From Thermoanaerobaculum aquaticum (GTDB taxonomy: Bacteria > Acidobacteriota > Thermoanaerobaculia > Thermoanaerobaculales > Thermoanaerobaculaceae): a DNA stretch of 58,264 bases. Below the pieces are notes generated by a model, which was given only the letters and a program-made list of their open reading frames with translations, made no database searches and had not been told where the DNA came from. The translations under genes and the position numbers were made by a program. Positions 17,489-23,949 of the stretch are shown here, in pieces (within the stretch, counting starts at the first letter, position 1; each line of letters starts with the position of its first letter). The stretch lies in contig NZ_JMFG01000015.1 in NCBI RefSeq assembly GCF_000687145.1, positions 70,836-129,099 of the forward strand, read 5' to 3'.

Positions 17489-18041
17489 GGGGCCAAGCTC
17501 CCCGGCAAACGGCCGCTAAAAGCTCGGTGGTTTCCAGACGCCACAGGGCCTCGGTTACCGACGAGCCCACCGCCACCACCCCATGCCCGGGCAGCAGCAA
17601 AACGTTGCCACGTGCCACCGCAGCGGCAGCGGCCTGGGCCAGGGCCTGGGAGCCCGGAGGCAAATCCGGGAGCACCTCTAACCGCAAGGTTTCCGCTTCC
17701 TTAAGCACCGAGGGCTGCAGGGTCTGGCCCGCAAAAAGCGCCCGCAAGACCAAAGGCGGATGGGCGTGCAGAACCGCGGCCACCGTGGGATGAGCCCGCA
17801 GGATGGCTTGGTGCAAAAGCCCCTCGGAGGAAGCTTGCTCCGGTAACTCGCCCACCAGCGGTGCCCGTACCAGCTGCCAGGCGTGCAGAAAGCCTTTGGT
17901 ACAGCCCCGGGGGGTAAGCAAAAAGCTGGCCTCGTCCAGGCGAGCCGAAAAGTTCCCCTCCCCCGCCCGCACCAACCCCGCGCGGTAAAGCCGCTCGCCC
18001 ACGGCCACCAGCTCAGCCCGCAGCCTGGTTTCCCGGTTCAC
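17481..18041 (-). CDS. class II aldolase/adducin-family protein
   Basis: This 186-residue protein is short for the family but complete in outline. It has GNFSARLDEASFLLTPRGCTKGFL for the phosphate-binding part, a histidine pair in VLHAHPPLVL, and LLLPGHGVVAVG for the third metal-binding histidine. Such proteins include fuculose- and ribulose-phosphate aldolases, methylthioribulose-phosphate dehydratase and decarboxylases, and the substrate is not clear. The GTG start at 18041 is chosen because the frame upstream belongs to the preceding small gene and AGAGGGGAA precedes the start. A GTGA overlap joins it to that gene. Confidence 0.82.
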   Translation of the reverse strand: MNRETRLRAELVAVGERLYRAGLVRAGEGNFSARLDEASFLLTPRGCTKGFLHAWQLVRAPLVGELPEQASSEGLLHQAILRAHPTVAAVLHAHPPLVLRALFAGQTLQPSVLKEAETLRLEVLPDLPPGSQALAQAAAAAVARGNVLLLPGHGVVAVGSSVTEALWRLETTELLAAVCRGAWPHA

Positions 18042-18241
18042 TTCCCCTCTCCCTCGCAGCCGTCCCGGCACACGATCTTCACCCAGGGCCCAAAGCCCTT
18101 GACGGCTAGCTCCTCCGCAGGCCGTTGTTTCCCGCAGCGCTGGCACACGCCCACAGCACCGGAAAGACGGTGAAGCAGCCGATCGTGCTCCCTCTGGTGG
18201 CGACGGCCAAGGGCGTTGGCGACCCGCCACACCAGGTACAA
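18038..18241 (-). CDS. small Cys4 protein with an N-terminal hydrophobic segment
   Basis: This is a short gene of about 67 residues. It has CQRCGK and, about 23 residues later, CRDGC, which together could form a four-cysteine zinc or Fe-S site. The codons upstream of the TTG at 18241 read as a run of leucines in frame (VQLGLLLLLYLVW). The true start may therefore lie a little further upstream, inside the end of the TPR gene, giving a membrane anchor. It overlaps the aldolase-like gene by GTGA and follows the TPR gene closely, so it is probably co-transcribed. No family was recognised. Confidence 0.55.
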   Translation of the reverse strand: MYLVWRVANALGRRHQREHDRLLHRLSGAVGVCQRCGKQRPAEELAVKGFGPWVKIVCRDGCEGEGK

Positions 18242-18255
18242 AAGCAGGAGAAGCC

Positions 18256-18876
18256 CTAGTTGGACTTTGAGCCCAGACGTCGTGCGATCTCCCCTTCCAA
18301 GCCTGAAAGGTCGGGCACCTGCGGGTTGTTCAAGGCCTTGAGCTTCTCCAGCTCCACCTTGGCCCCGGCCGCATCGTTGAGGTCAAAAAGCCGCACCACC
18401 ACCGCGTTGTAGCGGGATTGCCAGTGCCCGGGTTTGAGGTCTGCGGCCTTATCGAAGAGCTCCAAAGCCTTCTGGTAGTTCCCGGTTTCCCGGTAACAGA
18501 CCCCCAGATCGGTGAGCACGTCCGGAGAATCGTCGCGGATGGCCCGGGCCTTTTCGTAGTAATCAATGGCCCGCAGGAAGTTGTTGAGGTCGTAAAGAAT
18601 ATTACCAGCTTGCACCAGGTGCTCGTAGTTGTTGGGATCCTTTTCCAGGAGCTTTTCCACCGCCCGCAGCTGCTCCATCAGTTGCGGATTACCGGTACCC
18701 GTGGTACGGCCCCCTTCCGGCGGTTGCTGGGGCTGTCCGGAAAGCGGCGGGGCCCCCGGTACCCCGGCGTGGGGATCGGAAAGCGCCGGCCTTGCCTGCC
18801 GCTCCCCAACCATGTAGCCCGCAAAAAAGCCCACCAGCAACCCCGCCAAGGCTCCCTTAATCAGTTGCATGTCCAT
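18256..18876 (-). CDS. membrane-anchored TPR protein
   Basis: This 206-residue protein has one N-terminal transmembrane segment (ALAGLLVGFFAGYMVGE, about residues 8-24) and a Pro/Gly-rich linker (about 30-65). Three or so tetratricopeptide repeats follow, including SPDVLTDLGVCYRETGNYQKAL, a clear TPR consensus. It likely acts as a periplasm-facing scaffold. The same plan occurs in the CcmH/CycH-like and zinc-ribbon TPR families, but nothing here proves a role in cytochrome assembly. Two ATGs (18876 and 18870) are in frame, and the second has the better spacing from GGAAGG. It lies between a secreted coiled-coil protein and a small Cys4 protein in one operon. Confidence 0.78.
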   Translation of the reverse strand: MDMQLIKGALAGLLVGFFAGYMVGERQARPALSDPHAGVPGAPPLSGQPQQPPEGGRTTGTGNPQLMEQLRAVEKLLEKDPNNYEHLVQAGNILYDLNNFLRAIDYYEKARAIRDDSPDVLTDLGVCYRETGNYQKALELFDKAADLKPGHWQSRYNAVVVRLFDLNDAAGAKVELEKLKALNNPQVPDLSGLEGEIARRLGSKSN

Positions 18877-18907
18877 GCCTTCCCCCAGGTCCTCTTACGT
18901 TGAACCG

Positions 18908-19633
18908 CTACTTTTTAGCTTCCCGCTGGGCCAGCCAGGTGCCCGCGCTGGGCAAACCGGCCGCCAGGTTTGTGGCCTGCCACGTCCCTTCGATCCGGCG
19001 CTCGCCGCCCCGGACCTCCAGGCGGCCAGTATAAACCGCCACAAACCCCAGCTGCGAGTCAATGCGCTCCAGCCGCACGGTGTTGCCCACTAGCGTACCG
19101 CGCAACGAGCCCTTCCATCCGCCGGCCAACTCGTACACCCCGGAAACCAACGTCCCAAAAAGCCGCAAATCAAAGGTTCCTTTGAGGCCACCGGGTTCGA
19201 TGGCCACCTGCCACCTTCCGGAAAGGTCGTCGCCGGTGGTTTGCAGGGTTTCCTCCAGGCGCTTCACCTCGGCGGTGAGCTGCTCGATGACCGCCCGCCT
19301 GGCCACAATCGTTGCCCGCAGCTGCTGGGAGCCGGCAATGAGCGCCGCCACCTCCGCCTCCGCCCGGCGCAGGTCGCCGGATCGGGAGGTGAGGGTCGCC
19401 GAGTCCTCGCCGTCCCGCTGGGTCCGCAGCAGGTCGTCGGCCAAACGGAGCATGCGATCGCAGGCCAGACGCAGATCCTCCTGGCCTTTCTCCAACTGCG
19501 AAAGCTCCGCGGAAATCAAGCGCTTTTCCAGCTCCAGCTGGGTGCGAAACACATCCAAAAGCACCGTATCCCCCGACTGCGCCCACAGCGGGGTGGCAAG
19601 CCAAACGCAAAGAAGCGATGCCAGGCGTTTCAT
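18908..19633 (-). CDS. secreted coiled-coil protein of unknown function
   Basis: This is a 241-residue protein with a signal peptide (MKRLASLLCVWLATPLWAQ). A long helical, probably coiled-coil, region runs over about 25-135, rich in Leu/Glu/Arg. The C-terminal domain has repeated beta-like stretches (GRWQVAIEPGG, GGWKGSLRG, RRIEGTWQA). The C-terminal pattern resembles small lipocalin-like or extracellular beta domains, but no family was recognised. The ATG at 19633 has GGGGGTG just upstream. The frame to 20275 is a shadow of the thioesterase and membrane genes. It heads an operon with the TPR gene. Confidence 0.72.
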   Translation of the reverse strand: MKRLASLLCVWLATPLWAQSGDTVLLDVFRTQLELEKRLISAELSQLEKGQEDLRLACDRMLRLADDLLRTQRDGEDSATLTSRSGDLRRAEAEVAALIAGSQQLRATIVARRAVIEQLTAEVKRLEETLQTTGDDLSGRWQVAIEPGGLKGTFDLRLFGTLVSGVYELAGGWKGSLRGTLVGNTVRLERIDSQLGFVAVYTGRLEVRGGERRIEGTWQATNLAAGLPSAGTWLAQREAKK

Positions 19634-19683
19634 AGCACCCCCTAGTTTTCCCCCATCAACGCTACCACAGGCCCGAATGCTGC

Positions 19684-19689
19684 TAAAGT
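19684..19689 (+). promoter_or_regulatory. -10 box of a leaderless thioesterase transcript
   Basis: TAAAGT is followed by 7 bases (ctcgggc) and then the ATG at 19697. There is no ribosome-binding site. Confidence 0.45.
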
Positions 19690-19696
19690 CTCGGGC

Positions 19697-20110
19697 ATGG
19701 GTGAGCGAGAACCTGCCATTCGCGTGACGTTGCTTCCCCGGGACACCAACCCCCACGGCACGATCTTTGGCGGGGTCATCCTCGCGTACATTGACCAGGC
19801 TGGCGCGGTGGTGGCCCATCAACACGGGGCAGCACGGGTGGTGACCGTGGCCATGGATAAGGTGGTGTTCCACGCTCCAGTATACGTAGGCGACCTGGTT
19901 TCCTTCTATGGCGAGCTGGTCCGCATCGGCAGGACGTCCATTACGGTGAAGGTGACGGTGGAAGCCGCGCCGCTCGGCGCTCCTGGCGAAGGCAGACGGG
20001 TCACCGAGGCGGTCATTACCTACGTGAACGTGGACCGTTATGGCGTCCCCACGCCCATCCCCAGAGTGACCGGCGACAGCCCCCCTCCGGAGACCCGAGA
20101 GACCTCTTGA
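19697..20110 (+). CDS. acyl-CoA thioesterase, hotdog fold (YciA-like)
   Basis: This 137-residue hotdog-fold enzyme hydrolyses acyl-CoA. The family block PRDTNPHGTIFGGVILAYIDQAG contains the Asn-x-x-Gly and catalytic Asp region of the YciA/BACH group, followed by KVVFHAPVYVGDLVSFYGELVRIGRTS. Length and motif order match small hexameric acyl-CoA thioesterases, and chain-length preference is unknown. The start fits the leaderless pattern. It is divergent from the secreted coiled-coil gene and followed by the NfeD-like gene. Confidence 0.88.
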   Translation: MGEREPAIRVTLLPRDTNPHGTIFGGVILAYIDQAGAVVAHQHGAARVVTVAMDKVVFHAPVYVGDLVSFYGELVRIGRTSITVKVTVEAAPLGAPGEGRRVTEAVITYVNVDRYGVPTPIPRVTGDSPPPETRETS

Positions 20111-20122
20111 CCGGACCTTTGC

Positions 20123-20128
20123 TACACT
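20123..20128 (+). promoter_or_regulatory. -10 box of a leaderless NfeD-like gene transcript
   Basis: TACACT is followed by ggcctt and then the GTG at 20135. There is no Shine-Dalgarno sequence. Confidence 0.5.
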
Positions 20129-20134
20129 GGCCTT

Positions 20135-20641
20135 GTGACCTGGGGCTTCTTCTTCCTCGCCTTTTTCCTGGTGGGTCTGGTCCTGGCGGCAATCTTTGGA
20201 ATTCTGGAAAGCCTCCCTAAAAGCCATGTGGCGCTGCCCCGCGCTGAGCTCGTCCGCCACCGGAGACAGGTTCACATTGCCCGCTTGGGTGTGGCGTTAG
20301 CTGGCTTTGGCGGTGCCGGTTTGATCTTGGTATCCTGGGGTCGGTACTCGTGGAAGGGCGTTATGGTTTCAGCCCTGGCGGTGGCCCTTTTCTGCTGGGT
20401 CGTTTGCCGCTGGCTTTTGCGGCTCCCCTGCGCCCCTTCCATCCTCCAGCAGAAGGCCACTGTGGTTCGGGAGATCCCTCCGGGAGGCTACGGCCAGGTG
20501 CGCGTGGAAGCCGGGGGCTCGTCTATGGTTTTGGCGGCGCAAAGCGAAGCCGAAGAAACCATACCGGCGGGCAGCGAGGTGGAAGTGGTGGACTGCCAGA
20601 GGTCCGTGGTTGTGGTGAGGAAAGTAAGCCCGCTGCAGTGA
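20135..20641 (+). CDS. NfeD-like membrane protein with C-terminal OB-type domain
   Basis: This 168-residue protein has an N-terminal transmembrane helix (WGFFFLAFFLVGLVLAAIFG). A helical hairpin follows near 50-90 (LGVALAGFGGAGLILV, then VMVSALAVALFCWVVC). The soluble C terminus GGYGQVRVEAGGSSMVLAAQSEAEETIPAGSEVEVV resembles the NfeD OB-fold, which acts with membrane proteases and flotillins. The resemblance is moderate and no stomatin or protease gene is adjacent. It ends in a GTGA overlap with maf, so the two are co-translated. Confidence 0.65.
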   Translation: MTWGFFFLAFFLVGLVLAAIFGILESLPKSHVALPRAELVRHRRQVHIARLGVALAGFGGAGLILVSWGRYSWKGVMVSALAVALFCWVVCRWLLRLPCAPSILQQKATVVREIPPGGYGQVRVEAGGSSMVLAAQSEAEETIPAGSEVEVVDCQRSVVVVRKVSPLQ

Positions 20642-21255
20642 GCAACGGTCTTCCCCTGGTTCTGGCTTCGGCTTCCCCCCGGCGACGGGAGCTTTTGGGT
20701 CGTTTGGGATTGGAGGTAGTTCCCGCCCCGGTGGATGTAGACGAATCGCCCCTGCCGGGGGAACCGCCGCTCACCGTGCCCCTGCGCCTGGCGCAACTGA
20801 AGGCTGCGGCCGCGCAAGAGCGATTTCCCAGCTTCCCGGTTTTGGCCGGAGACACGGTGGTGGTCTGCGACGGCCGCATTCTGGGAAAACCCAGGGACGC
20901 CGGGGATGCCAGGGAGATGCTTTTGACGTTGCGCGGCCGTTCGCATCTGGTGGCCACCGCCTCGGCGATTTCCTATGCTGGCAAAAGCGCAAGCGCCCTC
21001 GATGTGGTCAGGGTAACCTTTAACGCTTTTCCTCTCGTGCTTCTGGATTGGTACCTGGCCGGCAGCGAATGGCAGGACAAAGCCGGTGCTTACGCGCTGC
21101 AGGGTCAAGCGGCGGTTTTTGTGGAACGGGTGGAGGGGAACGTGCAGGCGGTGGTGGGCCTGCCGTTGGCCCGCCTCCCGCAGCTCTTTTCCCAGGTTGG
21201 GCTCGAGGTTAGCTTTTCCGGCTCACGCTTGCTTCTTCTTCCTCGTAGTGAATAG
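20638..21255 (+). CDS. maf: Maf-family nucleotide pyrophosphatase
   Basis: This 205-residue enzyme hydrolyses non-canonical or modified nucleoside triphosphates (dTTP/UTP-type in this family) and has been linked to septum control. The N terminus LVLASASPRRRELLGRLGL is the family hallmark, with DVDES, LAGDTVVVCDGRILGKP and AGAYALQGQA following. The GTG at 20638 overlaps the stop of the preceding gene. A longer frame is a shadow of that gene. The 3' end overlaps the convergent small gene by 47 bases. Confidence 0.92.
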   Translation: MSNGLPLVLASASPRRRELLGRLGLEVVPAPVDVDESPLPGEPPLTVPLRLAQLKAAAAQERFPSFPVLAGDTVVVCDGRILGKPRDAGDAREMLLTLRGRSHLVATASAISYAGKSASALDVVRVTFNAFPLVLLDWYLAGSEWQDKAGAYALQGQAAVFVERVEGNVQAVVGLPLARLPQLFSQVGLEVSFSGSRLLLLPRSE

Positions 21256-21529
21256 CCTCACCCAGCTCCTTCAAGCTGAAGTTGGCAAAAATATGGTGGC
21301 CGTTGAAATCCAGCACCCGCACATCCTCTCTTCCCACCAAATCGGCTGCCACCACCTCAAAGGGGGCGCCGTAAAGCTGTTTGGTCCGCTCCAGCGGCAC
21401 TTCGTACGCCAGAAACTTCTTAATGCCTTTGGCTTTGAGCTTTTCCACAAAGCGGGGGTCGGTTACCGAGGGGAAGGTGGTCAGCACGAGGATTGGCCCG
21501 GAACCGGTAAAGATGAGATATGCCCGCAT
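21209..21529 (-). CDS. conserved small protein of unknown function
   Basis: This 106-residue protein begins MRAYLIFTGSGPILVLTTF. A mixed alpha/beta pattern follows and the end is Glu-rich (EAIHYEEEEAS). The ATG at 21529 has GGAGG 6 bases upstream, a strong site, which supports a real gene. I did not recognise a named family with a known function, though its regular sequence looks like a folded cytosolic protein. It overlaps maf convergently. A TTGACA at 21584-21589 (minus strand) upstream could be its -35 box, but no good -10 follows. Confidence 0.65.
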   Translation of the reverse strand: MRAYLIFTGSGPILVLTTFPSVTDPRFVEKLKAKGIKKFLAYEVPLERTKQLYGAPFEVVAADLVGREDVRVLDFNGHHIFANFSLKELGEAIHYEEEEASVSRKS

Positions 21530-21661
21530 AGGCGCCTCCTCACTCCGAGTTCTCACCAGTAGGTTCCGCCAGGCCGCTGGCCTTGTCAAGTTCTACCAAA
21601 GACTCAGTTTTCCTACAGGAGCGCACCCAACGGAAATCTTTTGGCGGATGCCGGTTGCCTG

Positions 21662-22156
21662 TTAGCGGTGCTGCCTTTCCAGAGCCAAAAGCCTGGCTTT
21701 CACGGACAGGCCACCGGCAAAACCCGTAAGGGCTCCTCCACTCCCCAGCACCCTATGGCAGGGAACGAGGATGGGAATTGGGTTCACGGCACAGGCCGCC
21801 CCCACCGCTCGGGCCGCCCCAGCCCTGCCCAATTCACGTGCCAAAGCTCCGTACGTGGCGGTCTGGCCATAGGGGATTTCCAAGAGCTTCCGCCAAACCG
21901 CTTGCTGAAAGGGCGTCCCGTTGAGCAACAGCGGCACCGAAAACCCTCGCTGCCTTCCGGAAAAGTACGCTTCCAGCTCTTCTCTTGCCTGGCGGGCCCA
22001 AGCCAGCGCTTGACCGCTGCCCCCTTCACCCTCCTCTTCCCGAGCGCCAAACTCCACGGCCACAACCCCTTCCTCGCTGGCCCGCACCTCCAGCCACCCT
22101 ACCGGCGTCCGAAAACGGACCCACGCATTTACGTCCCGCGATTTTTCCTCCTTCAT
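21662..22156 (-). CDS. ogt: methylated-DNA--[protein]-cysteine S-methyltransferase (Ogt/AGT)
   Basis: This suicide repair protein removes alkyl groups from O6-alkylguanine and O4-alkylthymine. It has 164 residues. The acceptor cysteine is in PIPILVPCHRVLGSGG, the DNA-recognition helix is GTPFQQAVWRKLLEIPYGQTATYGALA, and the asparagine hinge is in CAVNPIPI. The ATG at 22156 has GAGAGG 7 bases upstream. Earlier in-frame ATGs extend into the divergent promoter region and are less likely. No ada-type regulator domain is attached. Confidence 0.93.
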   Translation of the reverse strand: MKEEKSRDVNAWVRFRTPVGWLEVRASEEGVVAVEFGAREEEGEGGSGQALAWARQAREELEAYFSGRQRGFSVPLLLNGTPFQQAVWRKLLEIPYGQTATYGALARELGRAGAARAVGAACAVNPIPILVPCHRVLGSGGALTGFAGGLSVKARLLALERQHR

Positions 22157-22321
22157 GTTCGCGCCTCTCCCTCTCGCCGGACCGGAACGACCGGTTGGAT
22201 TTCGATTGTAAGCTCCCCAGAATTGCCGGCGCTTTTCCTTGTCCCCGTCGTTGTCGCTGGGAAAATCAGCGTCAAAAGCGGGAGTTGTAACCTCAAGTCG
22301 CATTATGGCAAAGTAACGGGC
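22157..22321. promoter_or_regulatory. divergent intergenic region, ogt / Cys-rich secreted protein
   Basis: This 165-base gap contains CATAAT on the minus strand and CAAAGT on the plus strand, near 22305-22318, as possible overlapping -10 elements. No strong -35 boxes or clear operator repeats were found. Confidence 0.3.
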
Positions 22322-22639
22322 GTGCGGGTACTGACGATTTTCGGGCTGCTGCTGATGCTGGCGGTTCCCCATCCGCCAGCGCAAGCGGCGTTCCCAAGCT
22401 GCCAGCGGGCGGCCTGTTGCTGTGGGGATCGGCCGGCCTGTCCCTGCACCGCCGGTCCCCAGGAGCCAAAACCCGCCGAGCCCACCCACGTTACCGTGGA
22501 AGCACCGGCGCCCCAGGCGGAGGCGCAGGTGGAGGTGGCGGAGGCCGTGGCCCCCGAGCCGATCCTGGTGGAGCCCCTTCCCCTCTTTTCCCGGCCAGCC
22601 GTTGGCGTGTTTCTTTTAACCTGCACCTTCCGCTGCTAG
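22322..22639 (+). CDS. small secreted Cys-rich protein at the head of the metal-efflux island
   Basis: This 105-residue protein has a clear signal peptide (about residues 1-24, ending PAQA). A cysteine cluster C-x4-CCC-x5-C-x-C follows (SCQRAACCCGDRPACPC). Next comes a Pro/Glu/Val-rich spacer (PAPQAEAQVEVAEAVAPEP) and a hydrophobic C terminus ending CTFRC. It looks like a periplasmic or surface metal-binding protein, and its position just before the RND copper system supports that. No family was recognised. The GTG at 22322 lacks a ribosome-binding site; CAAAGT lies 7 bases upstream, so it may be leaderless. A longer frame from 21641 is a shadow of ogt. Confidence 0.6.
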   Translation: MRVLTIFGLLLMLAVPHPPAQAAFPSCQRAACCCGDRPACPCTAGPQEPKPAEPTHVTVEAPAPQAEAQVEVAEAVAPEPILVEPLPLFSRPAVGVFLLTCTFRC

Positions 22640-22643
22640 CAGC
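22632..22643. repeat. perfect 12-bp palindrome overlapping a stop codon
   Basis: GCTGCTAGCAGC spans the TAG of the Cys-rich gene, 15 bases before the -35 box of the efflux operon. It could be an operator for a metal-responsive repressor, or chance. Confidence 0.3.
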
Positions 22644-22657
22644 ACCTCCCGCCTTTC

Positions 22658-22686
22658 TTGCAACTGCTCCCCCTTTGAGCTTTACT
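22658..22686 (+). promoter_or_regulatory. candidate promoter of the copper efflux operon
   Basis: TTGCAA (22658-22663) and TTTACT (22681-22686) are 17 bases apart. They are followed by a short leader with GGAGGTGAT directly before the ATG at 22714. It fits a standard sigma-70 promoter. Confidence 0.45.
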
Positions 22687-22713
22687 TTGCTGTGATTTGT
22701 CTTTGGAGGTGAT

Positions 22714-23949
22714 ATGCGCAAAGCATTGCAGGTGCTTGTCCTGTTGGTGCCCTGGCCGCTGTGGGCCCAGTCGGCTCCCACTGTGGATGAGCTGGTTAAG
22801 GAAGCGCTCAAGGTCAACCCGAGCGTGGAAGAACTGCGCCTGCGGTTGGCTGAAGCCCGAGTGAACGAGGTTCCGGCGGGCACTTTGCCGGACCCCATGG
22901 TGGACTTCATGCTCACCGATGCCCGGTTTCCCCGCTTTACCGTGGGCAAAGAAGAAATGTCCATGCTGGGTGTAACGGTTAGGCAGGACTTGCGGTACCC
23001 GGGAAAGCTTTCATCGAGAGAAAAGCAGGCGCAAGCGGAAACCGGCGTGCGCGAACTGGAGCTGGCGCGCCTTAAGGCCGAGGTAGTGGCGGCCATCCGG
23101 GAGACCTACGCCGAGCTTTACGCCCTGGATGTGGAGCTGGAGAAGGTGGAGGAGGCTTTGGATCTCCTCCAGGTGCTCAAGGAAACCGCCCAGGCCCGCT
23201 ACGCCGCCGGCTTCACCAGCCAGGAAGCGGCGGTAAAGGCGGTACTGATCAAAACCCGACTTCAGGAACGAAAAGCTGACCTGGCTCGCCAGCGGGCGGA
23301 GTTGGTGGCGATGCTCAACCGCCTTTGCAACCGGCCCTTGAACAGCCCTTTGGGCCCGGTGCGGGGCTTGCCTCCATACCCGCCGCTTCCGCAAAACTGG
23401 CAGGATCTGGCCCTCGAGCAGGCACCGGAGGTTAAGGTCATGCAAGCCGAAGTGGCGGCCGCCGCCCGGGAGGTGGAGGTTGCTAAAGCCGAGCTCAAGC
23501 CCAACCTCTTTGCCACCGCCGGCCTCGGCACCCGTGGCTCCTTTGGTGCGGTGGCCACCTTGGGCTTCGGTTTGGAGTGGCCCTTTTGGCGGGAACGAAA
23601 ACAAAAACCGGAATTGGAAGCGGCGCAACTGCGCTTGAAGGCTGCGCAGGCGCGGCTGGAAGCGGTGCGAGCAGCAGTTCGGGAAGAAATCGAAAAGACC
23701 CAAGCGGCCTGGCGCAACGCCCAGGAGCAGCAAACCCGTTACCAGCAGGAGATCCTCCCCTTGGCCATGGCCGCCCTGGAGGCAGCCCGCGCCACCTTTT
23801 TAACCGGCCAGGTGGATTTTTCCACGGTCATCGAGGACTTTAACCTGTGGCTTGAAGCCGAAGTGGGTTTTGCCCAGCGTCAAGCCCAAGCTTTTGCCGC
23901 TTGGGCGCGCATTTCTTTGCTTTTGGGAGATTCGGGAGGTGAGTCATGA
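22714..23949 (+). CDS. outer-membrane efflux protein, TolC/CusC family
   Basis: This 411-residue outer-membrane channel subunit has a signal peptide (to about residue 19). The TolC-type repeated helical-hairpin architecture follows, with TVDELVKEALKVNPSVEELRLRLAEA as the first family block. A second block begins LALEQAPEVKVMQAEVAAAAREVEVAKAELKPNLF. It forms the exit duct of the tripartite RND pump encoded by the next two genes. It has GGAGGTGAT before the start and ends in an ATGA overlap with the adaptor gene. Confidence 0.9.
   Translation: MRKALQVLVLLVPWPLWAQSAPTVDELVKEALKVNPSVEELRLRLAEARVNEVPAGTLPDPMVDFMLTDARFPRFTVGKEEMSMLGVTVRQDLRYPGKLSSREKQAQAETGVRELELARLKAEVVAAIRETYAELYALDVELEKVEEALDLLQVLKETAQARYAAGFTSQEAAVKAVLIKTRLQERKADLARQRAELVAMLNRLCNRPLNSPLGPVRGLPPYPPLPQNWQDLALEQAPEVKVMQAEVAAAAREVEVAKAELKPNLFATAGLGTRGSFGAVATLGFGLEWPFWRERKQKPELEAAQLRLKAAQARLEAVRAAVREEIEKTQAAWRNAQEQQTRYQQEILPLAMAALEAARATFLTGQVDFSTVIEDFNLWLEAEVGFAQRQAQAFAAWARISLLLGDSGGES

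Noticed and set aside
21641-22321. N-terminal extension of the Cys-rich secreted protein
   Set aside because: It runs antisense through ogt and would remove the signal peptide from the N terminus.
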